From NCBI GenBank assembly GCA_033065855.1, contig JAVXUO010001194.1:617770-681769 (forward strand): 64,000 nucleotides of DNA, written 5' to 3'. The notes beneath the pieces are model-generated. The model saw only the letters and a list, made by a program, of their open reading frames with translations. It was not told the origin of the DNA and made no database searches. Numbering within the stretch: the stretch's first letter is position 1; each line of letters begins with the position of its first letter. The stretch is from Escallonia rubra (lineage: Eukaryota; Streptophyta; Magnoliopsida; Escalloniales; Escalloniaceae). The position numbers were made by a program, and so were the translations under genes. Below, one piece after another: positions 1-11,600 of this stretch.

Positions 1-540
1 AGTGATGGACGATGTTAGTGGTTGTGATGAGAATGTGAATATAGAGGATGCTCATGCAATGAAATGAGAGACGTAAGGGAATTTAGTGAACATGTCATCA
101 TTTGATTTGGAAGCACCATTATGACATCAGGTATATGAGCTTTTGAACTTCATGGGAAATATGTGATATCGACCGGACTATGGTATGGAAGCTCACGATA
201 TTAAAACTTTATCCTTATAAGAAAAGAGTATAATGCCTCTGCTGAAGCACCTTGTATTGGAGTTGACCTTAAGAGGAGATCTTGATTTTAGAGGAAATGT
301 TTAACATATTAAATGCCTATGCTCATATTGAAGACTGTTTTTCTTGCGGAAAACATTTGCGGCCTCAAATGTCTACGTTCCTGTTTGTCACAACCTGTAT
401 ATAATTTGCAGGACTAAGTGTATCACTGCAGAGTGAGCCTCATTCTGCTTTTGCTAGGAAGTCGAGTTTTTTCAAGACGTATCACAGCTTAGGAAGATTT
501 CTTGGTCAGGAGGCAGCAGAGATATATGTGAGGTAAATAT
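1..540 (+). pseudogene. Decayed coding-like sequence at the left edge, unidentified
   Basis: Reading the + strand from base 2 gives protein-like text broken by several stops (for example near 65, 137 and 170), ending around base 300. A separate open block at about 416-533 starts after a TTTGCAG acceptor-like site and ends before a GTAAAT donor-like site. It would encode a basic peptide ending in GRFLGQEAAEIYVR. I do not recognise either part. This may be the 3' part of a decayed gene that starts outside the window, or chance open sequence. Confidence 0.25.
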
Positions 541-1903
541 ATAAGCTTATGTTTGTTATGTTTAGTTTTCCATGAGCGTAATAAATAGGAAGTGAGGTCT
601 GCACCCGAGCACTTGCTACTTTAGTATGAGCATCTCTACTTTTGTATAATGAAATGTAGTTTATCGTAATCTAGGTATGCTTCAATATGTGGTATCTAAC
701 TTTTCAGACCTTTGATCTGTTTTTACACTTCCCCGATCTTTTAAAGCTCCCCCACCCGCACTTCCACCCTGCAAATAAGATAACATGAAACGTGTATCTA
801 ATACATTTATCTATGTGTTTGTCATCATTCCCCAATTTTATTGGTGACAGGATAAGCGAACAGCTAGTATTAGTCATTACTTGGATTCATTTTAAATTCA
901 AAGCTTTACACTGATATAGCCTCTTTACATCTTTTGGTTTTATACCCTTTTCAACTCAAGAGGTCAAGGGTTCAGTTTAAGGCTGGTAGTATGACCTTTG
1001 GTCGGATTTTTCGTACCAAAATAGACAGCAGAAGCGGTTTGGCTCACTATGGTCCAAATACTTTTATAAATGAAAGGCCCAGTTTACTAAAGCATTTGAC
1101 AGCAAGACTCGCATTATCTGGTCTCCCATACTCCGGAAAATTGTTAGTAAGAACTATGAATTTCAGAATGACGTTAATCTTTGAACTACCCTTAGTCAAC
1201 CGAAAACAAAAGATTTGTTTGTGTAGATTTCTGAGCAAAGGGTACTTAGGTCTTTCGAGTAATTTAAGGCAAACTAAAAGTTACTTTCTTTTCGAAGTCC
1301 TTTTGTTATTTGGTCTTGTCTTTGGTAGTTACTATATTAGATTGAGCCTATATTTTAAGTTACCCCTTTACTTAGTAGGAAAGGTCTCTTTTGTTTTCTC
1401 TATATAAACAAGCACTGTAAGAGCTATGCAAGAACTTGAGTAATAGAATTACAGTAGCTTTTGCGTTCTTTCAGTGGTGAGACTCCATTGAATCTCTTCT
1501 AGTTGAGACTCCTAGAAGGCCTTAGTGAGACACTAAGGTTTTATTATTGAAGATATAAACACAATGTACATTGTTCGCGGGTACCGTTCACAGCCCCCTA
1601 AACCAACCCCCAAAATATATCCCTTTAAATCCTAAGCTCTAGCTTCTTAATCACAAACCCTACAACTCTAAGCCTAGCCCACAGTATCAGCTTGTAGGAC
1701 AGCCCTATATAACCTTAGGAAGGTCCGTCCTCCATCATTTGTTCGTGTCAGTAGATTGATTAGGTACAAAATTACGTCAAAGAGTTAAGATGCTGATAGA
1801 GTGATGGTTGAAACTCGGCATCATGATATTTTGTGGGGGTTTTTAGAAAGATTAGGGACAAAACTGCGCTATTTGAACTATACTTTGGTTGTCTTTTAGT
1901 AAG
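541..1903. other. Intergenic, no gene recognised
   Basis: AT-rich sequence. A 157-codon open frame at 934-1407 has no family features and no flanking gene structure, so I treat it as chance. No repeat with clear ends was seen. Confidence 0.5.
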
Positions 1904-2694
1904 TAGGGCTGTATACGAACCAAGTTCGAGCCGAACGGGGGTGTGTTCGAGCTTGGTTTCGTATATTTTCAGCTATGTTGAACACGAGCCGCTGAATTTT
2001 AATGTTTGTAACTCGTCCCGAATCTGTTATTACGAAACTTGGGCTCGGCTCCTTCGCCTAGCTATGTGGACCAAGTTCAAGCTACTCGTTCAAACTTCAG
2101 ATACAAATCCTACAACACAGACCTGCAATTCCGAATCCCAATCTACCGTACTCGAAATGATTGACCGTTTGAGACCGTGCCATTTACCAAATTGGTTATT
2201 CAACGGAATTGGGGACCGTGTGGACCAGATCTCGACAGATTGGAGACTCGTAGTCGGCCAGATCGGAGAGGATGTTATCGAATCCAAGAGTTGATCGTTG
2301 TCATGGCTGCCGCATGGTGTGTGAGTGCATGCGAGTGAGATTTTGATGTTTGGTTGTGCAAGGAGTTTAGAGGTTGGGTCTGGGCTGGGGCTTAGGCTGT
2401 ATGTAGGAAATGTTTGGGTTTATAAGTGGGCTTGGGTTTTCGAGCTAATAATTGAGATTAGGGCTTCCAGGCTTTAGACTTAATTTTACATGGGTATTGG
2501 TAAATGTTCATGCTTTAAACATAAAATTATATATTTATCATGCAGACAATACGTTCACGACCACATTCATGACCATTTTGAAATCATTCATGCTTCGGCT
2601 CGTTTAGTAAAGGAGCTCTTATAAGTTGTTCATGTTAGGTTCAGGAAACAAACCACGAGCTTTTCATGAACAGCTTGGTTCATTTACAGCAAAA
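1904..2694. mobile_element. hAT-like non-autonomous element
   Basis: The left end reads TAGGGCTGTATACGAACCAAG-like sequence and the right end, reverse-complemented, reads GCTGTAAATGAACCAAGC, so the termini are inverted repeats with a few mismatches. Both ends are rich in GAACC/GGTTC and GAGC motifs typical of plant hAT MITEs. The flanks TTAGTAAG (left) and ATAGTTAG (right) agree at 6 of 8 bases, compatible with an eroded 8-bp target duplication. There is no transposase reading frame. The right boundary is uncertain by a few bases. Confidence 0.55.
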
Positions 2695-5490
2695 TAGTTA
2701 GTTCTTAAGTCATGCTGTTTCATTGAAATAAGCAGCACTTGGTTGAACTTTATAGATATGAGTGGATTTCACAAGTTGGTAACTTCAATTCAGTTTTGTT
2801 TGCTACACAAGTAGTGTGGGTAAACTTGATGATACGAAATGTTCTTTTCACGGGGTAAGACAAGAGGAAGCTTGATCTCAGTCCTACTAAAAGAACGATA
2901 AGTAGAGATTGAAAGAGTCTGTTAAGGCTTATGCACTTCTTACTGGTCGACTAACAAATGCTACTTTTTAGCTTCTCATGCCCTTATCACAAGTTTATCT
3001 ATTTTAACCTCGTAATCTAACTACTCACTTTTAGGTGTGTTGATGTCAGTTTGATTATTGATACTGTTAGCTGTCTTTTCATTTTACTTTGTTGTATATG
3101 TTGATCAGAGTTTACGGTAACGCCCCCTACCCTCACACGCGCGCAAAAAACACCAAAGGCCGTTCTACTGAATATAATTTGCTTAATAAGCACTCTTTGC
3201 CTTGTGCTTAAAGACTTTGAACCATTCTGTTTTCATTTTTCTCTTGTATTAACTAATATTTCCTTCCTCCTTTTTGATTTCCATGTTTAACTTCAACTCT
3301 TACTAATGAATTACTTGATTATGTATCCAAAATGGACGTGCCTTATGTTCTCTGGGACCTTACACGTATAAACCTTTATGACTGCATGTGCCATTGTGGA
3401 AATCCTAAGAGTGACTCGTGGACCATTGGTCTCGTGCCACGTGGAATTAACACGAGAACACTCTAGATGGTGGAGTTGCTGGAATGCAGAATAGAGACGT
3501 TCTGAGGGATGGATACAGTTGGTCCAATACAAAGTGCTCTAATTTAGCTGTATCAAAACATTTAGCATTAACTAGAGTGTGTATGTCCACAGTTCTCACC
3601 TTTGTACGCTCAAAGGAGGCTAAGAACATGGGGAATCCGGAAGGGGCTCCTCAAATGTCCAGGAGTCACGATCTGGAGGAATTTGAGAAGGGGACTGTTG
3701 AGGAAGACACCGTCTTTTCGAGATGTATCAATTGTTCAAGGGCACTCAAAAGTGCCTGGATAAATAGGTCACGCCTAGGCACTCGAGGTGCTTCGAACTG
3801 CTGAAATGGCCTCTTCTCAAGAGGACAAGTCCCAGGGTTAGAGTCCAGAGGGAAGGGGAGGTCTTTGAGGAGCATTTCCCAGTGGGAATAAGAATACTAA
3901 TTTGTTTGTGGTAGTTTGCCTTGTCAGTTGTCACTTTACTCGACCTCAAAGCCTTAATTAAAAACTCTTCTCTTCTGAATTTATTTCTTACTTTTTGCTA
4001 GCGTATCTCTCACTTGGTTGCCATATTCTTTTGGATAATCCAGGAGCGTTTGATTTCGATTCTCACTGCTGCCAGTGTGAAGGAGCTTCAAGTCCTTCCA
4101 CGACAGCCAAAAGCCTTCTGTACTTTGGGGTCTCAGCCTTGGAAATCTAGCGCTAAATTCTTCTGTTGCGGATGGCGCTTTGAAGATTTAATTAATGTGA
4201 ACTGCTCGAGAAGTTAGTCAAAAAGGAAAATTAACTGCTTGAGAACTATATGAGGTGATCAGTGTTACATTACGTACCGACATAATTGATCCATTATATC
4301 TTTACCTAGATTATTGTTGGCACAGTTGCCTTTTATGGTGCCACAGTACGTAGATATACTTCTTGGTGTTCTGCCATTGATGTTGCAACAGTGCATCATG
4401 TACCCTGTAGACACAATGATTATTGATATGGAGAGCTTTTCGATGACTTTAGCCTTTGGCCATCTTTTTCTAATTATGCTTTTAGCTTTTATATCTGCAC
4501 ACTTATTTTCCGCCCTTCTGTTCTGTCGCTAGAGGTGCATCAGCGACGGTTTTCGATTTCCACGTATTGAAATCACTTTCATGCAGCTTGGTCAAATGAT
4601 CCATGAAAGTTGTTGAAGATGGTGATGTCTTCATACATTTGTTGCGATACAACCTCCGCAATTATCCCATGAGGGAACAGCAGATATTTTGAAATCTTAA
4701 AGAACAATAAAGTCTGTTTGAATCTATAAACGTAAGCATGTGGGTGGTGAAACCATGTCAAACATGTTTGGTTGATCCTGTTGTCTTGCAGTGACGAGCA
4801 AATGGAATCTTAAGTAAGGAATCAATGGAGCAACGATGTTACTATAGTATCTACATATACGATAGAGATGGGTGGTTGGAGCTCGGATCATCCTCGATCC
4901 ATTAGAAATCTATTCGAACTTTTTTTGAGCTCGTTGCAAAAGATGGCGGTTTAGTATTGACATCGTTGTAGTCTAGATTAATGCCAACTCTGCCAAATGG
5001 TCAGCTTGGCCTCAGAGATATAACTAGATTTAAACTTCTTTTAGTGCGCACATAATATTTACGATGCAACTACAATCGTTTTATTCGTTTTTCTGGAAAG
5101 AAGCGTCATCGATGCGACAGGAAATTAAAAAAAGAAAGATGACTGGCTAGTCATATTTTCTCAGGCTCCTCCAGTATAGTAGGAAATGTCAAAGTTCTGT
5201 CCCCTAATTGGGACCAAAAGGACACGCTGATTTGATAAAAACTCAGGTCTCAGCACCTGATGTTACTTTTAGAAAGAGATAGATAGATAGGCTCCATAAT
5301 TAGAGTTACCAACTGGTGCTGTCCAACTTTGAATAAACAAGAAAGGCTAAGACCTAACTTAGCTGCAACTGAAAATTAATAACTAAGCAAGATAAAGGTT
5401 TTTCCCCAGAGACTGTAAGATGAAAATATTGAACGAGATAAATTACATAAATCTCTGTCGAGTTGTCAAATTTTTTCAGTATGTTAATGT
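2695..5490. other. Intergenic with scattered short open frames
   Basis: Short open stretches occur at 3484-3804, 4014-4217 and 4314-4532, but none shows a known domain and none joins to its neighbour through convincing splice sites. The stretch may hold remnants of an old gene or retroelement. I can support no call. Confidence 0.4.
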
Positions 5491-5900
5491 TGTACCGATT
5501 TGGAAAGGTCATGCAGTGTAGTAAAACACGAATTAGTATTGTATTTGTTTGGGCGCGGATCCCTCCTATTTTGAATCTTCGTAGAACTTGCGACAACTAA
5601 ATAATAAATTAGAGATCAACTAAAAATGAATGTTTTCATTATATAGTATGTGTGTAGCATTATATGCACATTATATGCCACACCTCATGCTGCACCTCAT
5701 ATACATATATACCCTATATACATATATATATACAGCTATTACATACACCTATATATATATATACCTATCGACCTCCTATATATATACATATATATATACC
5801 TATATACATATATATATATATATATATATGTATGTATAGATAAATATATATATACACCTCCTATATATGTACACCTCCATAGGTATAGTAGGTATAGATC

Positions 5901-5933
<33 letters not shown>

Positions 5934-6172
5934 GACCCACACATATATTTGTATATATATACACATCATATCTCAGCTACACACATATATACTAATATAT
6001 ACATATATATATATATCTATATATACATCACATAATATAGATATATATACCATATATACTATTACATGTATATATACCTAACATATATGGCTAATAGATT
6101 AATACATATATATACACATATATATACATATACATGTATATATATTATATACATATATACATATATATATAC

Positions 6173-6205
<33 letters not shown>

Positions 6206-6252
6206 CATATATACATCATATATATATACATATCTATATATATACACATATA

Positions 6253-6293
<41 letters not shown>

Positions 6294-6361
6294 ACCGACT
6301 TTGGATAAGGTCATGACGGTAGCTGTAGTAAAACACGAATTAGTATTGTATTTGTTTGGGT
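5491..6361. repeat. Direct repeats flanking a (TA)n expansion
   Basis: Two imperfect copies of a segment of about 65-75 bp lie at 5491-5556 and 6286-6361. They share an identical 37-base core at 5517-5553 and 6324-6360 (TGTAGTAAAACACGAATTAG and on). The (TA)n tract fills almost all the space between them. The arrangement suggests a duplication or slippage event around the microsatellite. Confidence 0.85.
5695..6288. repeat. (TA)n / TATATACA microsatellite, about 0.6 kb
   Basis: Nearly all bases belong to TA, TATACA or TATATACC units. Open frames here on both strands translate to Tyr-Ile repeats and are artefacts. Confidence 0.95.
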
Positions 6362-8400
6362 GCAAATTAAATTTTGAAAAATACGTGACCGAAATTGTTA
6401 AGAAACATACATGTAGAGTCGTTCTAATCCAGTGATTATCGTGATTTGTTAAAATCATTTGAATTTAGACTACGCAGTAAAAGACAAGAACGGCTCATGG
6501 CTTCGCTTAAACACCCGATCGCGAATGTTTAATTTTTCCTTCTACCCACTTGAAAGAAATGTGTGATAAGTACAACCATAGTTCATCCAATTATATTCCG
6601 TTAAACCAGGCAATAATTCAGGAAAGAGTGAAGTGGGTGGGTTCAATCAGATTAAACTAAGCATATGGGCTGTTGTCTTATCAGTTAACACATTAATCAA
6701 CAACTTCCTATCTTCCTGGAAACCCGAGCCAAAGCTTAGCAGATCAAAGGAGACTGACCAAAATCTTGGTCACAGGATCCATCAGATGACTCAGAGCTCA
6801 CTATTATTAGTAGTGTACTTACTGTGTTACCTGATGAATTCCGTTTTCTTGTCTTAATTACTGGGCATGTCTCTGCTGTTTCAGCTTCGGTCCTGCATGA
6901 ATACTCGTGCCACTGTCCTGGCCACATGATGCGGGGTGAGTCCAGAAGAAAACCAGCGTTGTAGGGACTACTTGATTTTATTGCCAACTAACCAAAAAGT
7001 CCACGCTTTGTACCATCAAATCTGACCAAGTGGACCTTCCCAGTTAAGTTAGGATCATATTATTGGCTGTATTCAAGTGTGATAATATGCATGTTTAATA
7101 CTATAATCTTTCTTTTTTGCTGTTATTTGGATAGCAAAAATGTAAAACGACGGTTATATTACAAAACTTTTGAATAGTGAAGTTGTTAAAAGCGTGCTGT
7201 TAAAAATTATTATTGCAAATGTTAATAAAAATATCATTTAACGATATATAATGATCATTAATTATGGTTGTATCGGACTCGGGCAGAAACAAAAATTTAT
7301 CCAAACATGTTCCTTTGTTTTAGAGTTACGAGTCAATTTCTAACGAGCGTCTAACACGAGTTTAACTATGTACAATCACTTATTTGTTGAGATATTTATT
7401 TCAGGTTAAGGAACGATGCTTTTGACCACTTGGAATCTCTTAATATATCATATCAGATTCTCGGTTTAGCGGTATTAACTGATCGAACCAATAACTCAAA
7501 ACCATGTAATATTCACTGCCTATTTATATAGTTGCTAGTTTTTATGTGTTTAGCATGATTGCATATCAAAACAAATAACCAAAGTGCAAGCCTCTGCCTT
7601 TTGATATTGGATCATGACACATTAGTTATAGAAATAGGTTAATTGGTTAGAGGCTCACAGTCCTTTACTAGCACCAAGAATGTGTGCACAAATAAAGTAA
7701 GTTTAGGGATACAAGAAAACTGGTGATTTAGGCAAAGAGATGAACAATCAGAATGAGCAAGCAACATAGAAGCGGGACAGGGTAAAGCTGCCTTGACTTT
7801 GGTTGCCACACTACTCATATTTTTTCTCCCTTGTTTCCTCAAAGCAAAAGACCAAAACTTATATGGGGAGAAAAGTCACCATGCCCCAAGGACATAGAAA
7901 ATATTTGTTTGGTCTAACTTGGTGTTTGAACTACACAAGAGTATAAAGACCGTCTGCCGTACATCATAACAGTTTTAGTGACAAAAGATTATGGTTCAAA
8001 GTTTTTTTCGCTGCTGTTAAAAAAACTATAGTGACAATCTTTCGTCGCTAAAATATATGTAGCGACATTTTTCTGTTACAGCAGAGGTGTTGTACAGTAA
8101 AATATTATAATCCACGAGAATAAGCCTATGCACTGCAACGCCAATAACAATGATATTTACCGAACAAACATGAATTACTGATATCTGCTTTGTGCATCGA
8201 TGCCTGCTTTGCTTTTGATGCAATTCCTAATGCTTATAACTCGAAGTTGCTATAAGAATGATTTAAATGTATTTTAGATTCATAACTACCGACATCCTTA
8301 GAAAATACTTCAAAATTACGAAATTATTTAGACGTCTTTTAAAAGTTAGACGTTTTCATTACCGTCGCTAACCAGCGTTCCCCCTCTAAAATTTTCAGAA
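6362..8400. other. Intergenic, AT-rich, with a MITE end near 8.0-8.1 kb
   Basis: No gene was recognised. The segment at about 8025-8105 (TAGTGACAATC..., GTAGCGACATTTTTCTGTTA, AGGTGTTGTACAG) recurs in reverse orientation at about 47405-47455, so it belongs to a dispersed repeat family. Sequence just before 8690 is the presumed promoter and 5' leader of the XBAT32-type gene, with a purine-rich GGGGGAGGGGGAGG stretch at 8633-8652. Confidence 0.5.
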
Positions 8401-8689
8401 TTATAGATATCCCACCGTCTTATTATACGTCATCAGTCCACCACCCAAATCCATATTTCAACACAACCCATCCAAACCCCTCTCCAATTGTCGTCACTTT
8501 CTTTTCCAATTTTAGTCCCCTTCCTATTTCCCTTCGTTTTGAACTTGTTTAACGACAGTTGACCTAATTTTTCTGCCCATACAAGTAACCCCAAAAATCC
8601 TGTACCCACACGGATGTGAACAATAGATTTAGAGGGGGAGGGGGAGGGGGAAAGAAAGTCACTTCTTTAGAGAGAAACGAAGAGTGAGA

Positions 8690-11600
8690 ATGGGGAACTC
8701 TTTTGGGTGCTCAGCTTCAGGAGAGAGGCTGGTATCAGCGGCCAGAGATGGCGATTTTGTGGAAGCCAAGATGCTGCTTGACTGCAACCCTTGCCTTTCA
8801 AAGTACTCCACCTTTGGCGGCCTTAACTCCCCTCTGCACTTTGCAGCCGCTAAAGGTCACAACGAGGTCTGCCCATTGAAACCCATTTCTCAATTGACCA
8901 CCTCCTAAAATTCCGTTTCTTGTTTTTCAAATTGACCCGTTTATGTTTATGACTGCGCGTTGATGTAGATTGTGGCTTTGTTGCTTGAAAATGGAGCTGA
9001 TGTCAATTCGAGAAATTATTGTGGCCAGGTACAAGATTTATTTTTGTGTAATTTATTGGCTCAGTGGAGTTGATTTGTGATGCTTTGGGTGATTTGATTT
9101 GACTGTGTGCGTGTGTGTTTGGTTGGCGGCTTGGTTATTTTTATGGACAACTATTTGAAATAGTTTAAAGATGCTAGAGCTAATTTAATGATTAATGTTG
9201 TGCGTGCGTGTTTATGGGATTGATCGACTTGGTTATTTTCTTGGACCAGTATTTGACATAGTTAAAGATGCTAGAGCTGATTTAATTATTGATGAATCAA
9301 TGTTAATATTGATGGTTGAATTGCTATGGATCCGTGTTTTGAAGACGGCATTGATGCAAGCATGTCGATATGGGCACTGGGAAGTTGTTCAGACACTTCT
9401 GCTCTTCAGATGCAATGTAAGTTTGCATTCTAGGTTACAAAGCTAGTGGCTCAATACAATTGTTTTTACTTCCTTTTGACCTTTGAGGAATGATTAATAT
9501 TAGTTCTTGGTTACTATATACTACTTCATTTTAGGTTACGAGAGCGGACTATCTTACTGGGAGGACGGCTCTCCATTTTGCCGCAGTTTATGGGAATGTA
9601 AGATGCATTAGACTTGTGGTGGGTGATTTCGTACCAAGTGCGCCCTTTGATTCATTTAATGGACAAGCAAATGCTGATAGAGGGGACACCTCGAATACAA
9701 AAAACAAGCATGACCAGAGGTTTGTGGTTTAATTGTGTTTGAGTTTAGACTCGTTTTTGTAATGTATGTTCAAGTGTACTCGGCATTCATGATAATGAAT
9801 AGAATATGGAGATGCTAGTGGGTGTGATGAATGAAGTTGATTCCGCCATTCCGGCTAAGATTTTCCTCGTCTTGACCAATGTTGAAGTGACCAATGATTC
9901 TAATTCGCGCACGTTCTTTGGGTTGTTATTTGTTTTTGTAACAATATCTATTTGTTTAAGTGGAGAATAGTAGGAAGTATATGGAGATGGAGGTGAACCG
10001 AGATGGTTGAACCATGGCATCTCAGACCAATTGTTTAGCCCTTGACCAGTAGTGACGTGTAGAAATCACAGTTAGGATAAGTGAAGACCATGAACGGTGG
10101 GGCTTGAAGTCTGGAGAATGTGTAACAGGAGGGTCGGCCAGTTAGAATGCATACATGAACAGAGCTTCTGGGTACCTACGGCTGTCAAAGTGTTTTGCTG
10201 ACTTTTGCAAACATCAATATGGGTGAAACCTACGGAAGAGTCAAAATGTTGAACCTGTGATGCAATGTGATTGGCCTTCTCTAAATTTTAGTGCTCTTGG
10301 GGTGTAACTTGAAATGTTTGATGGCCGGATATCTGAAAGCAGAAGCTACTACATTCCCAAATGGTGTCGATATACATATTTTTTGGACACATTAACCTTG
10401 TTATTTATACGGCAATGACACGCAATGATAATTTGTTATTTCGTTTTTTAATTTGTTTCATTGCAGTGCACTGGCCAAGTTTGTAAATAAAGCAGCTGAT
10501 GGTGGTATCACTGCTCTTCATATGGCTGCCTTGAATGGGTATTTTGACTGTGTACAACTCCTCCTTGATCTTCATGCAGATGTTTCTGGTGTGACATTCC
10601 ATTATGGGACGTCAATGGATTTGATAGGTATGCTGTGGTTGGGGTTAAAAAATACGATTAGTTGCTGGTCATATAACACCCTCTTTGACTTGGTAAACAA
10701 TGTAAAATGCATCACTTGCAGGAGCGGGAAGCACTCCTTTGCATTATGCTGCTTGTGGGGGGAACTTGAAATGCTGTCAGGCAAGGATTAGTTCTAATTT
10801 AATGGTTCCTGACACCTGGAATTCAATTGAGTTTGACAAGGTAACGTTCTTATTTCAGGTCCTTCTTTCAAGAGGTGCCAGTCGGTTGACATTAAACTGC
10901 AACGGGTAAATAGTAAGCTGATGTCGGTGTCCAAGAATTGATTCGTTCGATTGCTATTTATTGCCTCTAATGGAATTTTGTGTCTTTAGGTGGCTCCCTC
11001 TTGACGTTGCAAGGATGTGGGGACGTCATTGGCTAGAACCATTGCTGGCACCCAATTCTGATTTAGCAATTCCCATGTTTCCTCCTTCCAGTTATTTGTC
11101 CTTGCCTCTGATGAGTGTACTTAGTATAGCCAGGTAATATTCTGTTTTCTTTTCATAAAGTTTAGTATCTTTTGAGAAACCAACCATGAACAAATTATAT
11201 ATTAAGTTGCCTTGCGCAAATCAGCCGTTGCCTAAAACAAAGTACATTTATATGACAGAATAAGCTGGTCTCTTGGTGTAGTAGTAATTCTGGGGCCCAG
11301 TAGATTCCAGGGTTCAAAACCCATGTTCCAGTAGGAAAAGTCCATTCTTGGGGATAGATAGATTTGAATCTGGTTTTGGTTTGAATGAAAATGAAATGAT
11401 AAAAAACAAAGGTGAAGCTACAAAAGATCTTGCAGAAAAATCTCGAGAGTTAGTTAACTGATTTTTCTAAACACAACATTTAGCTATTTTATGAGTTGGT
11501 GCCTCTTTTAGCAAGTTTCTATTCAAGGTTCCTCCATTTATGCTGCTATTGTTGTTTTTTAAGTCACTATCTGCTGTTCCCAATTGCTTTTACAGAACTA

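Noticed and set aside
934-1407. 157-codon open frame
   Set aside because: No domain, poor start context and no neighbouring exon. Its length is plausible by chance in a window of this size.
5630-6308. Tyr/Ile-rich open frames on both strands
   Set aside because: They are translations of the (TA)n microsatellite.
10781-10840. Extension of XBAT32 exon 6 to a GT at 10841
   Set aside because: It would leave an 18-bp intron, too short to splice, and would break the conserved ankyrin spacing.
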